From NCBI GenBank assembly GCA_033239005.1, contig BSQZ01000033.1, positions 6,903,001 through 6,967,000 on the forward strand: a stretch of DNA of 64,000 nt, in the 5' to 3' direction. Below are positions 1 through 12,639 of the stretch, piece by piece. The notes under the pieces are model-generated. The model saw only the letters and a list, made by a program, of their open reading frames with translations, was not told the DNA's origin and ran no database searches. A program made the position numbers and the translations under genes. Each line of letters opens with the position of its first letter. Position 1 is the first letter of the stretch. This DNA comes from Lamellibrachia satsuma (taxonomy: Eukaryota; Annelida; Polychaeta; Sabellida; Siboglinidae).

Positions 1-56
1 CCGCCATAGACCACGTGTGCATGAAAATTGACAATCTTCCCCCACCGGTCGATTGG

Positions 57-196
<140 letters not shown>

Positions 197-459
197 GTGT
201 GTGGGTATGCTCCAGTGCAGTATGTTTATTTACATACCTTGACGCCATGATGTAGATATTACAGCTATGTGGATACTCATAAGCTAAACCATGTTTCATA
301 ATGAAGGGGGTGCGACAGGAATCCAGGGGATACTCAAAACATTGCCAGTAAACAATCTATGAGAATTTCACTAAAATGCTGATACTCAGCTGGTTATGTT
401 TATGTGACCTGCATCATTCCGTGGGTCCCCAAACCAATTGAATTATACTAAGGCAAACA

Positions 460-460
<1 letters not shown>

Positions 461-537
<77 letters not shown>
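461..537. repeat. (TA)n microsatellite
   Basis: This is a pure TA dinucleotide run of about 38 units. Confidence 0.97.
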
Positions 538-540
<3 letters not shown>

Positions 541-2033
541 TTATTCACACAGAAGAATGATTAACCGAGACATAACGTTATGTGGCAGACTAACTAAAAT
601 GTACTTAATTTCTGTGAAGAACTGTTTAACTTAACCAAAATGAAATACTTCCGAAACAGCAACAACGGCGAAAACGGCGACTGCTCAGAACTATGATATA
701 TGTCATGGATAGAACACAGATTATATATTATCATGTCGTCACCACACTTCATGTCCTAATATCCTAACAAACAGTAGCCTGCACACAGCCAAGACACATT
801 AGTAACACGGATTACCATGTAAATAGCATCTAAGATTCTGGCCAAACGTTGGACAATTTATTACCGCCAACGTAGCATCATATTCCACATAATATAAATA
901 AAGTGGTTTAATAAGAAAACATGGCCCAGCCGTCCAGTTGAAGTCCACTTCCAGGTGCCATCATGTGAACAGGTTGGACTGTTATAGCAACCTAATACAA
1001 TAATACTGATCACGATGCCTGTGCGTCTACGTGTAATAGTGTACCGACCATGCAACATGACTTTCACAAATAAATGTAACACCCGAATGTAACTCATTGC
1101 AGTGCATTTAGTACACAACAGTAGGAGTCAGACGACAGTTGAGAATTGCATTGGTGGCCATGTTAACGTTTTGCCTGATTATAAGAAAATGTGACCACTG
1201 AAAATTCTGAAACTTTTTCACAGCAACTGCCATCATCTCATTGACATGCTGACCAAGTTTTATCAAAATCATATACCTCCAGCTCTTTTAAAACGCCCCG
1301 ACGTGCGATGCCCATCAATTTTTACAAAAATAGCCATGTATTCATGCGCCCACGTGGCCCATAGCAGAAAAATTCCCATAAATCCCTTCGCCTGTTAAAC
1401 TCTCAACAAGATGCACCATTTCACAGCCAATAGCTCCTACAAACAAACCTGTGAATATGCCTGCTCAATTGCACTGATGTAACATCATATGAATTCTTTA
1501 AATTCACATATCGCAATTTAATACGCCCTACATTGGTGTGAAACAATAAACAGGAAGGTCAACTGTGGTCTTACCCCAGTAACGCTTGAGCATTGTAAAA
1601 TGACTAGTGCTGCCATCTAATGACAACAGGGGAACATCATTCCACATCCAGGTACTGATACTGCCGACAATACTACTACTAACTTTAGTCATTAAAACCT
1701 AATGCCACTGCACGATACACTGCCACCGTAGTACTAATTCTATTATGCATTCCGCAACTCGTTCTTGGTAACACATTATACATTCATTAATCTATCCACT
1801 AGGACGATATACAAACGCTAGCATGCCATTGTCGTTGACGGTGCCTAACTTAACTAGGTCTAGGACATTTGGGACATCTCGCCGTCAAAATTAGTTACAA
1901 ATCCGAACAAATAAACACAATGACCGAGTGCTATACAAACACAATGAACGGAGTGTCATACAAACGCAATGCTCCGCTCCAAGCGTGCATGTCTCACTTA
2001 CGTGTAAGTCAAATGCGGACATACCCCACCTTC
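538..2033. other. No gene recognised
   Basis: I see no exon, transposon protein or tandem array here. The open frames are short and not conserved-looking. Positions 956-995 match, in inverted orientation, a stretch near 44,917-44,952, so part of this is an uncharacterised dispersed repeat. Confidence 0.5.
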
Positions 2034-2682
2034 CTTGTCAGTCGGGTTCTCGGTTTTGCTGTTGGCATTTATAGCCACCGAACGTCTGATGGCTGTCTGA
2101 CGTCCACATACGTTCAGTCTGAGTACGTCACGGGCCAAGATTGCAATAATTCCGATCGCCTTGGCGTCCATTGTAATCTAATCGGTGATGGTCGCAGCGA
2201 GATTGTTTCACCTTTTGGTACCGGCTCAAATCCTTGTAACCAGTGTTACTCTTTCTAGCGTTACTGGTCATGGTCATTTGCTACATTCCTATGGCAGAAA
2301 CATCGTTGAAACAAGCAAGGGCTGTCCGGCCAAGCATTGGAATGGAGAGTAGCGCACGATTCCGTGATTTGGAACCTCCAACTGCGTCCACGAGCGCCCG
2401 AGCGCTGGTAAGACCGCCGACTCTGTCTCTGGAAGGAAAGCACAACCAAACAAGTAATATGTCAACAAATTAGCCGCAAAGTAATCAGAGTGTAGCAAAT
2501 GCGTATTTGTTGTTTGTTGAGTTTCAAAGTTGTAGCATCTCGCCAACATTCACATTTTTATGGTGTGGAAAATAGTTATAATATATTTTGTCGTCAATCG
2601 TTTCAACTACAGTGTCGCAGGCAACGACGTGCGACAATTTTCCCACAAGACTCGTGTCAGTGTGACAGCATGTTGTCGCTGA
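2034..2682 (+). pseudogene. Decayed class A GPCR copy, TM3 to C-terminus
   Basis: The DNA aligns along its length with the intact receptor at 10,055-11,035, from the TM3 segment (near 10,382) to the stop codon. Shared stretches include the 'ccgaacgtctgatggc' DRY-region segment, the ccacatacgttcag segment of loop 2, the TM5/loop 3 stretch with 'tatggcagaaacat', and the final 'cgacgtgcgac' helix 8 segment. The frame is broken: the Val-Arg-Arg position after TM3 has become a stop, several indels follow, and the TM6-TM7 part is highly diverged. No N-terminus, TM1 or TM2 is recognisable upstream. The parent-copy distance is about 8 kb in the same orientation, consistent with a local tandem duplication followed by decay. 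A LINE remnant begins just downstream. Confidence 0.85.
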
Positions 2683-2749
2683 ACATGATATGCCTATTTA
2701 TGTAAGTATGTCCTGATTTAATTATTTTCTGATATAATCTACGCTTTTT

Positions 2750-5040
2750 AATATGGCTAGTCACTTTACTATTTCTAGTTATAATTGAACTGGCTTTGGT
2801 CCAGGCAAGCCTGAATATGTCTCGGAACTCATCAAAGCCCATGATTTTGTTTTACTCCAGGAATATTGGTTAAACAAATCAGAATTTCATAGAATTAAAA
2901 ACATACCCTGTGATAACAATGTTAGCATTTTATCTCATAATGTTTCTGAAATAGATAATCATGCGTTTTAAGTGGCAGAGGATACGGTGGATGTTCCATT
3001 TTATGCAAAAATTCCTTGAACTGTGTTGTTTCCCCATATTGCGACATTTTGAGTGAAATTATGAGTGTATGTAATGTAACGAACTCTTCCAACTTCATTA
3101 TTGGAGGTGATCTGAACACTTATTTCAAGCGTGTGTCTTCTAACTTTACGAAACATTTAAATTACATTTGTGAACATGAATCAATCAAGCCATTGCATTT
3201 ACTAGTCCTGTGGACAATGGTACACATATCATTGATCATTTCCTGTTAAATAATGGACTCTTTGACCATATGTTAGAATATTATAGTATGCATAATGGCT
3301 CAAATTTGTTATTTCATTCACCACTGGTTCTTACACTGAATTTAGTTATTAATTATTGTTCATCTTCCTCGAGAAGGCACAGGTCTAGACCTAAAGGGCA
3401 AGAAGCGTCAGACCGTAACCCAAGTCCGAACAGCACGGTTTCAGGAAAAAATATTAAATTATCTATACCATGGCATTCTTTACAATGCCGTGATAAAAAT
3501 TGTTCTAGCAGGTTAGTTCATTGTCATGATATTCATATTTTTCATGATTCAATAATGCATTGTGTATAAAAGTTTCTCAGGACTCCATTTCATATACGTC
3601 AAAACAATGTAATTCTAAGGTTATAGCGGGTTGTAATGAGCATGTTAAACCATACAGAGAAGCCTTAATTTTTTTGGCACAATGCATGGAAAGATTGTGG
3701 CTTTCCTCGCAACACTGTTATTGCTAATGTAATGAGTAGATCACGCTCTCAATACCACATAGCTGTTCGTTTTGTTAAACGTAATCAAAATAATGTTAAA
3801 CAAGAAAGTATGGCTACAGCTTTACCTGGAAATAAAAATAGGGATTTCTGGAAAGAAGTTGGTAAAGTTACACAGAACAATACTATATTACCCAACATGG
3901 TTGACGAAGTAACAGGTGGCGAAAATATTTATAAATTCTTTGCTACTAAGTATGATGACTTGTATAATTCACCAGCGAATGAAGAGAATATGGCGTCATT
4001 GTTACAAAATATACATAGTAAAGTAGATGCACAATGTAATGACTGTGAAAATAGTGTTACTATTGATAATGTTTTGAATGGTATTAACCATGTTAAAAGT
4101 AACAAATATGATGGATACGGGTTGGTATATACCGACCACTTTATTCATGCTCCTCACAAACTACATGTTTTTGTATATTTGCCATTCACATCAATGGTGT
4201 ATCACGGATATACACCGGATGGTTTTAATATAGCCACAATTCAACCTCTGGTAAAAACAAAACATTGCTCTTAGTAGCCCCCTGGCGAAAATATTTACAT
4301 TTAGGTTTTAAACCTCAGAGCTCTACAGCCAAATGTACATTTGCATTAATGGAGACTGTGAACCATTTCCAGCAAAATAAATCTGATGTTTATGTGTCAT
4401 TACTAGATGCTACTAAAGCATTTGATAAAGTAAATTATGTTAAACTTTTTAATTTACTGACGGATCAAGGAATGAATCCCCTTCTTATCATATGTTTACT
4501 TTATATGTAGACTAATCAACATTTAAATAATTATATCATGGAAAGATTCCATGTCATTGTATTTCTCCACTACCAATGGAGTGAAGCAGGGTGGGGTGCT
4601 GTCCCCCATTTTATCCTCTATCTATATTGATGAAATGTTAACGAGACTGTGCATGTCTGGATTCGGTTGTGTGATTGGTATAAGTACTATGGATTATTAT
4701 TCGAATGGTGTGATTTATGCAGAGCTGTTTAAAAAAGCTTCAATTGCATATTGTCCAAACTCAAATTTGATACCATGATTTTCTGTAGTATGAAATTAGA
4801 CAACTTTTATTAAATGATTCAAAACCACTACCAGGAAGGGCTAGATGATGAACTAATACGCATTATGCAGGCAGTCCGACGAATAATGGATGTGATAAAA
4901 GACTCTATGGTGCAAGTGCATGCAATTGTGAGACGGAACATATTGTTATGCGGCCTAATGGATGTTGATCATTTCCGCTAGATTATTCCGCAGCCATTAA
5001 CAGAAGACTATGAGCATTAGGCCCTGTTAACGTTTCATTT
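2750..5040 (+). mobile_element. Non-LTR retrotransposon remnant (endonuclease plus reverse transcriptase)
   Basis: The conceptual translation starts with an APE-type endonuclease N-terminus (a 'DFVLLQEYWL' motif near 2,845-2,875), degenerates through about 3,500, and recovers as a pre-RT segment at 3,732-4,274. RT pieces follow at 4,265-4,510 ('LLDATKAFDKV') and 4,551-4,690 ('NGVKQGGVLSPIL'). The GVxQGG form differs from the GVPQGS form of the other LINEs here, so this is a separate clade (I/Nimb- or RTE-like; clade uncertain). A YxDD box is not recovered. Many stops and frameshifts make it inactive. The tail near 4,900-5,040 still looks like a Cys-rich ORF2 C-terminus. Confidence 0.8.
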
Positions 5041-5805
5041 TATGTTTCTAATGAACGCTATATTTTACTTACGTATTAATTAAAAGTTTGGTCTACATAA
5101 TTTGTTTGTTGGTCCAGTCGAAGAAGACATGGGCCATTGTGTAGGGTGGATGGAACTACAAAGATTATGGACACTGGTATTTATTAGTATATTGTATTTG
5201 ACTAATTATAACTATTATCGTTGTAATGAACAGTATAGTGTTACTTGTGTATCAATTCATAATTATGCTTAGTCCTATATATAATCATTTTACTTTTGGT
5301 CCAATCGAAGACATTGGGTGGTCCAATCGAGGAAATAGTGACCACGATTGGACCGTTTTGTATATTTTTATTAATTTAAAAAACAATCATCAATGATTTT
5401 CTTGTGATTGATAGTTTGTTGTTGAAAATAAAATATAAACTCTATGTAAGTATATTAACAAGTTTATCGTTAGGGGTCCCAATCCCGGCATCTCTCCGCT
5501 ACTTACGTTACAATGAATTGCACTAGTAGGCGTATTTAGACAATTTAGACAAGCCCCGATCTCCCCTACATGTTGCATAAGTACGTGTATTTCTGTATGC
5601 CTGTCTGCACGAAACATGTTCACATACGGTGATCATACTATAATCAAGGCGAATAGTTTGCATTATTACATATTCTGTAAACTACTTATTATTATTATCA
5701 ATGACTACAACGATATTTTCGTGCTTTTATGTTGTTACCACCCAATTGTGCAATAAAAGGTTTGTAAAGGCGTTCATGATTGTTGTTTGTAATTGTCAGA
5801 AGAAG

Positions 5806-5998
5806 ACGGGGACGTAAGGAGACTGGGGCGGAAGGACACGGGAGGGAAGACGATGAGAGCGAAGGAGACGGAAGGGGAGGAGACGGGAGGGAAGGAGACG
5901 GAAGGGAAGGAGATGGAAGGGAAGGAGACGGAAAGGTAGGTGACGGGAGGGAAAGCTACGGGATCGAAGGCACCAGGAGCGAAGGCACCAGGAGCGCA
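5806..5998 (+). repeat. 15-bp purine-rich minisatellite
   Basis: The unit is close to ggagacggaagggaa, repeated about 10-12 times with point variants. It encodes Glu-Gly-Asp-Gly-Arg in one frame only because the unit is a multiple of three. It lies just 5' of LINE family A copy 1. Confidence 0.85.
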
Positions 5999-7279
5999 AG
6001 ATAGTCATTAGGGAAAGGTGACATGTTGATAGGCTAGAGGGATATGGACAACATGCTGCCAGGTGACACGACTGCAGGACTGAATGCGATGGAAGCGATC
6101 CGACCAGTAACAGAATGTTAGGAAAACTTTTCTGAAACTGATTATAAATGGGTGTGTTTAAATGCAAGGAGCATATTAAATAAAAAAAAACGAATTAATC
6201 ATTATGGTAGAAGACATTAACCCACAAATAATTGGTATAACCGAATCATGGGCCAACAGTGATCTTGAATTAGGACTTGCATGACACGTAATGTTTAGGA
6301 GAGATACAATAGGAAGAAGGGGAGAGGGACTTATTTTATATATTGAAGAATCTATTCAGGCTTACAAAATAAAATTAGAAATGGAAGCAAATTGCGATGA
6401 AGCTGTTTGGTGCAATATATTTACAGGAAATTCAACATTAACTATTGGATTAGTTTACCGAAGTCCAAACATAAAAGAAGAGGGTAAACCAAAGATACAA
6501 AACGTTATAACGGAAGTGAGTGAAGGGTAATGTATCATAATGTGAGATTTTTAACCACGGACACATACAATGGATATCTCTAGAGAGTACAGGGGACGAG
6601 GACCAACATTTTCTACTTTTAATTCAGGATAGCTTCCTTACTCAACATGTGCTAGAACCAACCAGGGGAGATACTGTATTAGATTTAATTTTGTCTTCGT
6701 AACATCAATTAATTAGTGGACAATGTCAAAATACATGAGCCATCGTGTAACAGTGATAATAATCAAATATATTTTGACATCAAAGTAAAATCATAAAGTA
6801 CAAACAAAACAGGAGAAACTTCCACAAAAGTAAATATAAAGATATGAGAAAATGTTTAGCAAAGCTAGATTGGAATAACATGCTGAGGAATAAGACCGCA
6901 ATTGAATGTTGGAACATTCTAAAATATGAAATTGAGAGTATCATTGATCAATTTGTCCCCTTCCAAAAACAAGGAAAACGGTGTAAAAAGAAACACTTGT
7001 CAAAAGAGGCTATTAGAAAAATAGTGTTAAAACAAACTATGTGGAGGGTTTATAGGCGTACCAGAAAGGAAGAAGACTATGCAAATTACAAAGAAGCACT
7101 TAATGCAGCTACAACTGAAATCAGACAATCTAAAAGAAGCTATGAGCAAAAACTAGCATGTAACATATAAAAATGACAGCAAGAGTTTTTATGCATATGT
7201 CAGGAGTAAACAAAACGTACAAGACAAGGTTGGACCTCTAGAAGACAGTGCTGGAAATATAGTATCACATGGGTTTTTA

Positions 7280-8894
7280 ATGGCGGAAGACCTAAATGGT
7301 TACTTCAGTTCAGTGTTTACCAAAGAAGATATTAGTTCATTACCATTTGCTGATGCTAAATTTCAGGAGGCTAAATCTTACTATTTAGGTCCATTAGTTG
7401 TAACTCCAGAATTGGTAGCTAAGAAAATAAAGGCAATGAAGGATAACAAATCAGCGGGAGTGGATGGGATTCCTCCAAAATTACTAATGGAAAGAGTAGA
7501 ACAAATCAGTATACCACTTGCAAGAGTATTCAACTTGTCATTAAAAGAGGGAGTTGTTCCGTTTGAATGGAAAGAAGCAAACATCATACCATTATTTAAA
7601 AAGGGTTCGAGAAATAAGTCAGAGAATTACAGACCAGTGAGTTTAACGTCAGTGATATTAGAAAGGTTAATTAAAGACCATATGGTGGACTTCCTCGTTA
7701 AGCATAAATTAGTAAATTCATCTCAACATGGATTCCTTAAAGCGAGGTCATGCTTAACAAATATGTTTTTTGGAAGAAATCAATAAGTGGATAGACGTGG
7801 GATCGCCAGTAGATATTATCTACTTAGATTTTCAGAAAGCTTTTGACAAAGTGCCACCTCAAAGATTACAACTTAAATTAAAAGCCCATGGTATCGGGGA
7901 TAGCATAACTGACTGGATAAAACAATGGCTGACTGACAGAAGACAACGGATTGTAGTAGATGGAGAAGTTTCAAATTGGAAATCGGTTTTGAGTGGGGTA
8001 CCTCAAGGATCGGTATTAGGACCTATATTATTCTTAATATATATCAATGATTTGGACGACCATATAACAAGTAACGTACTGAAATTTGCGGATGACACAA
8101 AACTGTTTAGAAAGGTTAATCCTGATGGTGATAAACAACATTTACAAAATGATCTAGACAGATTAGTGAAATGGTCTGATAAATGGCAGATGCTGTTCAA
8201 TTTTGGGAAATGTAAATGCCTACATACAGGACATGGGAACTTGAATGTAAACTATAAAATGGGAGATACTGTTCTGGGTACTACTGTAAAAGAAAAGGAC
8301 TTAGGAGTTACAATAAGCGCTGATATGAAAGTTTCAGAGCAGTTTGGTATTGCAGCTTCAAAGGGTAATCAAATTGTTGGATTGATTAGACGAAACATAA
8401 CATACAAGGGAAAAAAGTTAATTATACCTCTTTATAAAGCAATAGTTAGACCTCATTTAGAATACTGTATACAAGCATGGACACCATATCGTAAGAAGGA
8501 TATAGATATGCTTGAACGCATACAAAGGAGAGCAACTAAAATGATTCCAGAACTTAGAGACCTTAGTTATGAAGAACGCCTGAAAGAATGTGGTTTAACA
8601 ACTCTAGGGACAAGGAGGTTAAGAGAAGATCAGATTGAAGTTTTTCAGATATTGAATGGGTATGTAAATATTGATAGAAATATGTTTTTCTCACTCAAGA
8701 AGGATAGCAGAACTAGAGGACATGAGGTAAAATTAGTAAAGGATCAATGTAGATTGGACATCAGGAAGCACTCGTTCTCACAGGGGATAATAAATGAATG
8801 GAACAAATTGCCTACAGATTGTGTAACTGCTAGCAGCGTGAATATGTTTAAAAACAAGGTTGACACATATCTCAGGAGGGCGGGTTATAAGTAG
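7280..8894 (+). pseudogene. Reverse transcriptase of LINE family A, one frameshift
   Basis: Two overlapping frames (7,280-7,786 and 7,770-8,894) make up one RT. Compared with the copy at 56.8 kb, five bases are missing near 7,768, which causes the frame change, and nine bases are missing near 7,657. The downstream frame of 374 residues has 'YLDFQKAFD' at 18-26, 'SGVPQGSVLGP' at 75-85 and the catalytic FADD at 106-109, followed by a complete thumb and C-terminal region ending in 'YLRRAGYK'. The polymerase motifs are therefore intact, and the lesion here is a single small deletion. The enzyme would copy its own RNA at a nicked target site. Confidence 0.9.
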
Positions 8895-9188
8895 ATGAAC
8901 ATTGTTGGACTCTCGATAAGCCAATGGCTTCCTTGTCCACTTGCCACCTGGACCTTTGGCTTGGATGGCAAATCTGGTTAAATCTTGTTAAATCAGTGAA
9001 TGGGACAAATTGTGTAAATGCTAGCAGCATGAATATGTTTAAAAACAAGTTTAACACATATCTCAGGCGGGCGGGTTACACATATTATATTTAAAATGTT
9101 GGACTCTCAATAAACCAATGGCTTTGTCCAACTGTCATCTGGGCCTTTGCCTTGGATGACAATCTTATTAAATCTTGTTTCCGACACC
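8796..9188 (+). repeat. Tandem duplication of the LINE family A 3' end
   Basis: The segment from the last ORF2 codons through the 3' tail ('gctagcagc', 'gaatatgtttaaaaacaag', 'caatggctt', 'cttggatg') occurs at 8,796-8,992 and again, diverged, at 8,997-9,188. Both end in AATCTTGTT-type tail repeats. It could be two truncated insertions back to back or a template-jump product. Confidence 0.8.
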
Positions 9189-9452
9189 GATGCATACAAT
9201 TTTCACAGCTGATCTGTGAATATTATCATAATGAGGGTCAATTACATGTTTGATTACCCTCGACTTGTAACTAATTGCTTGATGCTGATGATGAAACGCG
9301 AGGGTAGTCTATAACATCAAACGGTAATTACTATCTGGGCACCGTCTCGTTGGTGGCAATTAATACTTTGAATATCCCTCAAACAACCCCGATCGATGGG
9401 TAAGTAGACATACGGTGTCCTATCGTTACTTCCTAATTTCCTTCAGCCACTT

Positions 9453-9484
9453 TATAAACCCCGATACACGACAGCATTTCAGTT
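9453..9484 (+). promoter_or_regulatory. Possible TATA and initiator upstream of the GPCR
   Basis: TATAAA occurs at 9,453-9,458, and an initiator-like TTCAGTTC lies about 26-28 bases downstream (9,479-9,486), which is the normal spacing for a metazoan core promoter. It is some 575 bases before the receptor ATG, so a long 5' leader, possibly with an intron, would be needed. Prediction from motif spacing only. Confidence 0.35.
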
Positions 9485-10054
9485 CCGTCTTCGGCTAGTC
9501 AAGCCTGTCTTTTGGTTGGCTGTCGATATTTCACTACCTTTGTGTTGAACCTCATGTGTAGAGTTCTTCCGGTAGCTCTACTCACAGCGTGAACTGGTCA
9601 TGCATCGAAGTGTCACGATCAATTCACGGATCTGAAGTTTCCTTCGAACGGAGATCGTCTGCAGACTTGAGAGTCGTGACCAAGTGTCGAAACTGCATCT
9701 TTTGTATACGACTCGTGTTTGTTCCGTTCCATGGCCGTAGCAGTGATACGTGGACGAAGCGTCGACGTCGCAGGAATTGTTGATATAATGCCCTGAAAAC
9801 GATATTCAAGAAAAGAGGAAACTTGTATCACTTTTGAACAGACAGTGGCTGATTTCTCGTGTAAGTTGGTTGCCTGGTCACTGACTGTTACATACATTTG
9901 TTACATGGATGTCTAACGTGCACATCTCAAAACACTGAAATGATTTCGCGTGCTGTACGCTGAATGCAGCAGTTGCAGTTTACATCTACACCCAGATAAC
10001 TTCAATAATGCTGTGTCATTAAAATAGATACTTATAAACCTAGAATTCGTCGAC

Positions 10055-11035
10055 ATGGATCCATTTAATACGTCAAACTTTAACAGCAGTTCCGGCTTAC
10101 ACGAAGATGTCTTGAATAGCAGCGTTGGACCGATGACAAAATACGTTGTTGATGAGACGAACTCTGTCTATGCCAAGTTTTTTGTTTTTGTCATATTCCT
10201 GTTAGGTTTGCCGGGAAATTTACTCGTCCTAGCGGTGTACGTTCGGCAGTTGACGACGTCTACTAGAGTGTACATGTTCGCGTTGGCCGTCGTCGATTCG
10301 GTTCTCTGTGTGTGTGGAATCATCGGAGCTACCACTGCTGTTGGCCCCGCAATCATACTGGTCATCTACATTTCAGGTGAAATGTCAGTCAGTTTCTCGG
10401 TTTTGCTACTGGCGTTTATATCAACCGAACGTCTGATGGCAGTCCGACGTCCACATACGTTCAGCTTGAGTACTTCGCGGGCCAAGATTGCATTAATTCC
10501 CATCACTATGGTGTCCATTGTATACACATCAATACTGGAGGTCGCGAAAATTTTACACTATGGTCTGCTGTCTCGAATCGTTGTAATGATTCTCACATAT
10601 ACTAGCGTACTGGTCATGGTCGTTTGCTACATTCTTATGGCAGAAACATTATTGAAAAAAGCAAGAGCTGCCCGATCAAGCGTTGGAATAGAAAGCGGGA
10701 CACGATCCAGTCATCCGGAACCTCTAACTGCGTCCACAAGCGCCCAAGATTCTTCACTCGCTGGTAAGACAGTCAACAAAGCATCATCGAAGAAAGCAAA
10801 GACTAACAAAGGCGTTGGAATGCTATTCATAATTACGCTCGTGTTTATTATCTGTTGGATGCCAAAGTGGTTGCAGTTCGCCGACGTGCACATCTTTGAT
10901 GCTCTGGAGTATTTGTATCTCGTTAATTCTATTGTAAATCCTTTGATCTACAGTGTCATAGGCTCTATGTTTCGAAACGACGTGCGACAGTTTTACCAGG
11001 ACACTCGCGCCAGTGTGGCAGCCTGTTATCGGTGA
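10055..11035 (+). CDS. Class A (rhodopsin-like) orphan G-protein-coupled receptor
   Basis: This is a single open frame of 326 residues with seven predicted membrane spans: TM1 about 40-63 (GN, Asn55), TM2 73-96 (LAVVD, Asp81), TM3 97-130 (Glu125-Arg126, a divergent DRY), TM4 144-165, TM5 174-198, TM6 252-274 (CWMP at 267-270) and TM7 283-303 (NPLIY at 295-299), then a helix 8 (about 304-313). The N-terminus has three N-glycosylation sequons (Asn5, Asn10, Asn21). Loop 3 is basic and Ser-rich. The usual Cys3.25/ECL2 disulfide, Trp4.50 and Pro5.50 are missing and ECL2 is very short, so it is a divergent orphan, perhaps of a lineage-specific intronless family. The ligand cannot be inferred. The start is the first ATG in frame before TM1. 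A decayed paralogue lies at 2,034-2,682. Confidence 0.93.
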   Translation: MDPFNTSNFNSSSGLHEDVLNSSVGPMTKYVVDETNSVYAKFFVFVIFLLGLPGNLLVLAVYVRQLTTSTRVYMFALAVVDSVLCVCGIIGATTAVGPAIILVIYISGEMSVSFSVLLLAFISTERLMAVRRPHTFSLSTSRAKIALIPITMVSIVYTSILEVAKILHYGLLSRIVVMILTYTSVLVMVVCYILMAETLLKKARAARSSVGIESGTRSSHPEPLTASTSAQDSSLAGKTVNKASSKKAKTNKGVGMLFIITLVFIICWMPKWLQFADVHIFDALEYLYLVNSIVNPLIYSVIGSMFRNDVRQFYQDTRASVAACYR

Positions 11036-11159
11036 ACATTATGTATCAAATGTCACATCGGGCATTGTTGCTGCTCAACTGACAGGTCTTTCTGTCGGTT
11101 TTGTTTTTATCGGCGATTTCGCGTCTGCTATTAGTGGAAAACATGTGTATCTATATGAG

Positions 11160-11920
11160 GTATGATGTAATAGTAATATGTAATAGTAGTAGGTAATACA
11201 TGTTTTTTTTTAATAGTAATAGATTAAAAAATTTTTTTAAAGTAATAGTAATCGATTCTAGAGTAATAGATAATAGTATATTAGTTTTCTATTACATCTT
11301 ACAAAATATCAGGTTTGTTTGCATGTTATTCCAACTGCTAGTAATTGTAAACAATGTATAGACAACGGCTGAACCGTTATTCAAACAACATGAAAAGACC
11401 AGTAGGCGGATCATTTTATGGTTTGCTCAATGAAATAATGCAGGAGTAGCAAGCCCATTACTAATTATTGATATGCCCCATTGGGGTGGCTATGGCTTCA
11501 CACATTCATAGCACACACAAAGGGCGTGGTTTCTGATATGTGCAGGCAGTCAACAAATGTTATCTTACAGCAGCAGCTGCAATCTGTATTGAATTCAAAG
11601 TAAGCATTGAGTTGAGCCGAACTTCTGAGTTTTTTTTCTTCAAATTGCCAATTGCCACATGGTAACACTACCACGCAGACCCTTACCTCAGATCTTCAAA
11701 TGATATACAAATGTATGCTTAGCTACAAAGAATGAGTTCATATACAATTCTAGGGTTCAAAGACCCATACAAAATAAGTTAATTGACATTCAGCGATAGT
11801 AATAACGACCCAGTAATAGATATCCTGTAATATAATAATAATAGTAATATATTATAATTAATGTAATAGTAATGTAAACAGTAAGAAGTAATAGTAAAGG
11901 TAATAGGTTGTCTGTCTGGA
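11160..11920 (+). repeat. TAATAG-rich low-complexity stretches
   Basis: Runs of taatagtaatag-type trinucleotide mixture occur at about 11,165-11,290 and 11,795-11,910, on either side of unremarkable sequence. No coding potential is seen. Confidence 0.7.
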
Positions 11921-12290
11921 ACCATTGCTTCATCTATATTATGTTATTATTAAATATGTCGCATGTGTATTGTGTTGTGCTTAGTGTGTTCAGACAGTGA
12001 AGAACTCTATGATACTTTGATGTTGATATCTGCCAAAACCACGACCTTAAAACTATACCCTCAGTGGGGTGATGAACTAAAAACTGAACACTGTGAGTTT
12101 GTTATATCGATGATGTATTGTAGCTAATATATGTTTGTTTGTCATAATGCTCTCACACAGTGGTTGGCATTCATAAAAGAGCGATGTTTTATTATTGTGA
12201 AATATGAATGCTTTTCACGCTGGAAGGGAGATAATTCACTAATATGAGCAACAATGGTTCTCTTTATGTAGTTCGTGTAATTTGGTGCAT

Positions 12291-12547
12291 AATGTGTCAA
12301 CATGTACAACTTTAATGTGTAAACATGTACAACTTTAATGTGTAAACATGTACAACTTTAATGTGTAAACATGTACAACTTTAATGTGTAAACATGTACA
12401 ACTTTAATGTGTAAACATGTACAACTTTAATGAGTAAACATGTACAACTTTAATGTGTAAACATGTACAACTTTAATGTGTAAACATGTACAACTTTAAT
12501 GTGTAAACATGTACAATTTTAATGTGTAAACATGTACAACTTTAATG
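12291..12547 (+). repeat. 23-bp minisatellite, about 11 copies
   Basis: The unit TGTAAACATGTACAACTTTAATG repeats almost without change (one unit has gagtaa, one has acaatttta). Each unit contains the palindrome ACATGT. Confidence 0.95.
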
Positions 12548-12639
12548 CACACATATGTATTAAAAAGAACATGATTGCAAAAAGTAAACATAGTTAGAAT
12601 AATGGTCTTGTTTTCATACCTGTAAGTCAATACATGTAA

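Larger units (their letters stand above)
6120..9190 (+). mobile_element. LINE family A, copy 1 (CR1/Jockey superfamily)
   Basis: The endonuclease part (about 6,145-6,740) is broken by stops but keeps the 'LNARSI' start, 'IGITESWA' and 'LVYRSPN' motifs. A linker at 6,844-7,170 is Lys/Arg-rich. The reverse transcriptase runs from 7,280 to 8,894. The 3' end consists of short repeats of the type ttgttaaatc. Two further copies lie at 46,757-47,541 and 56,691-58,128. The 3' terminal segment is present twice in tandem (8,796-8,992 and 8,997-9,188). Stops in the endonuclease and a frameshift in the RT make this copy inactive. Confidence 0.92.

Noticed and set aside
5796..6167. 123-residue minus-strand frame
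   Set aside because: Shadow of the 15-bp purine minisatellite.
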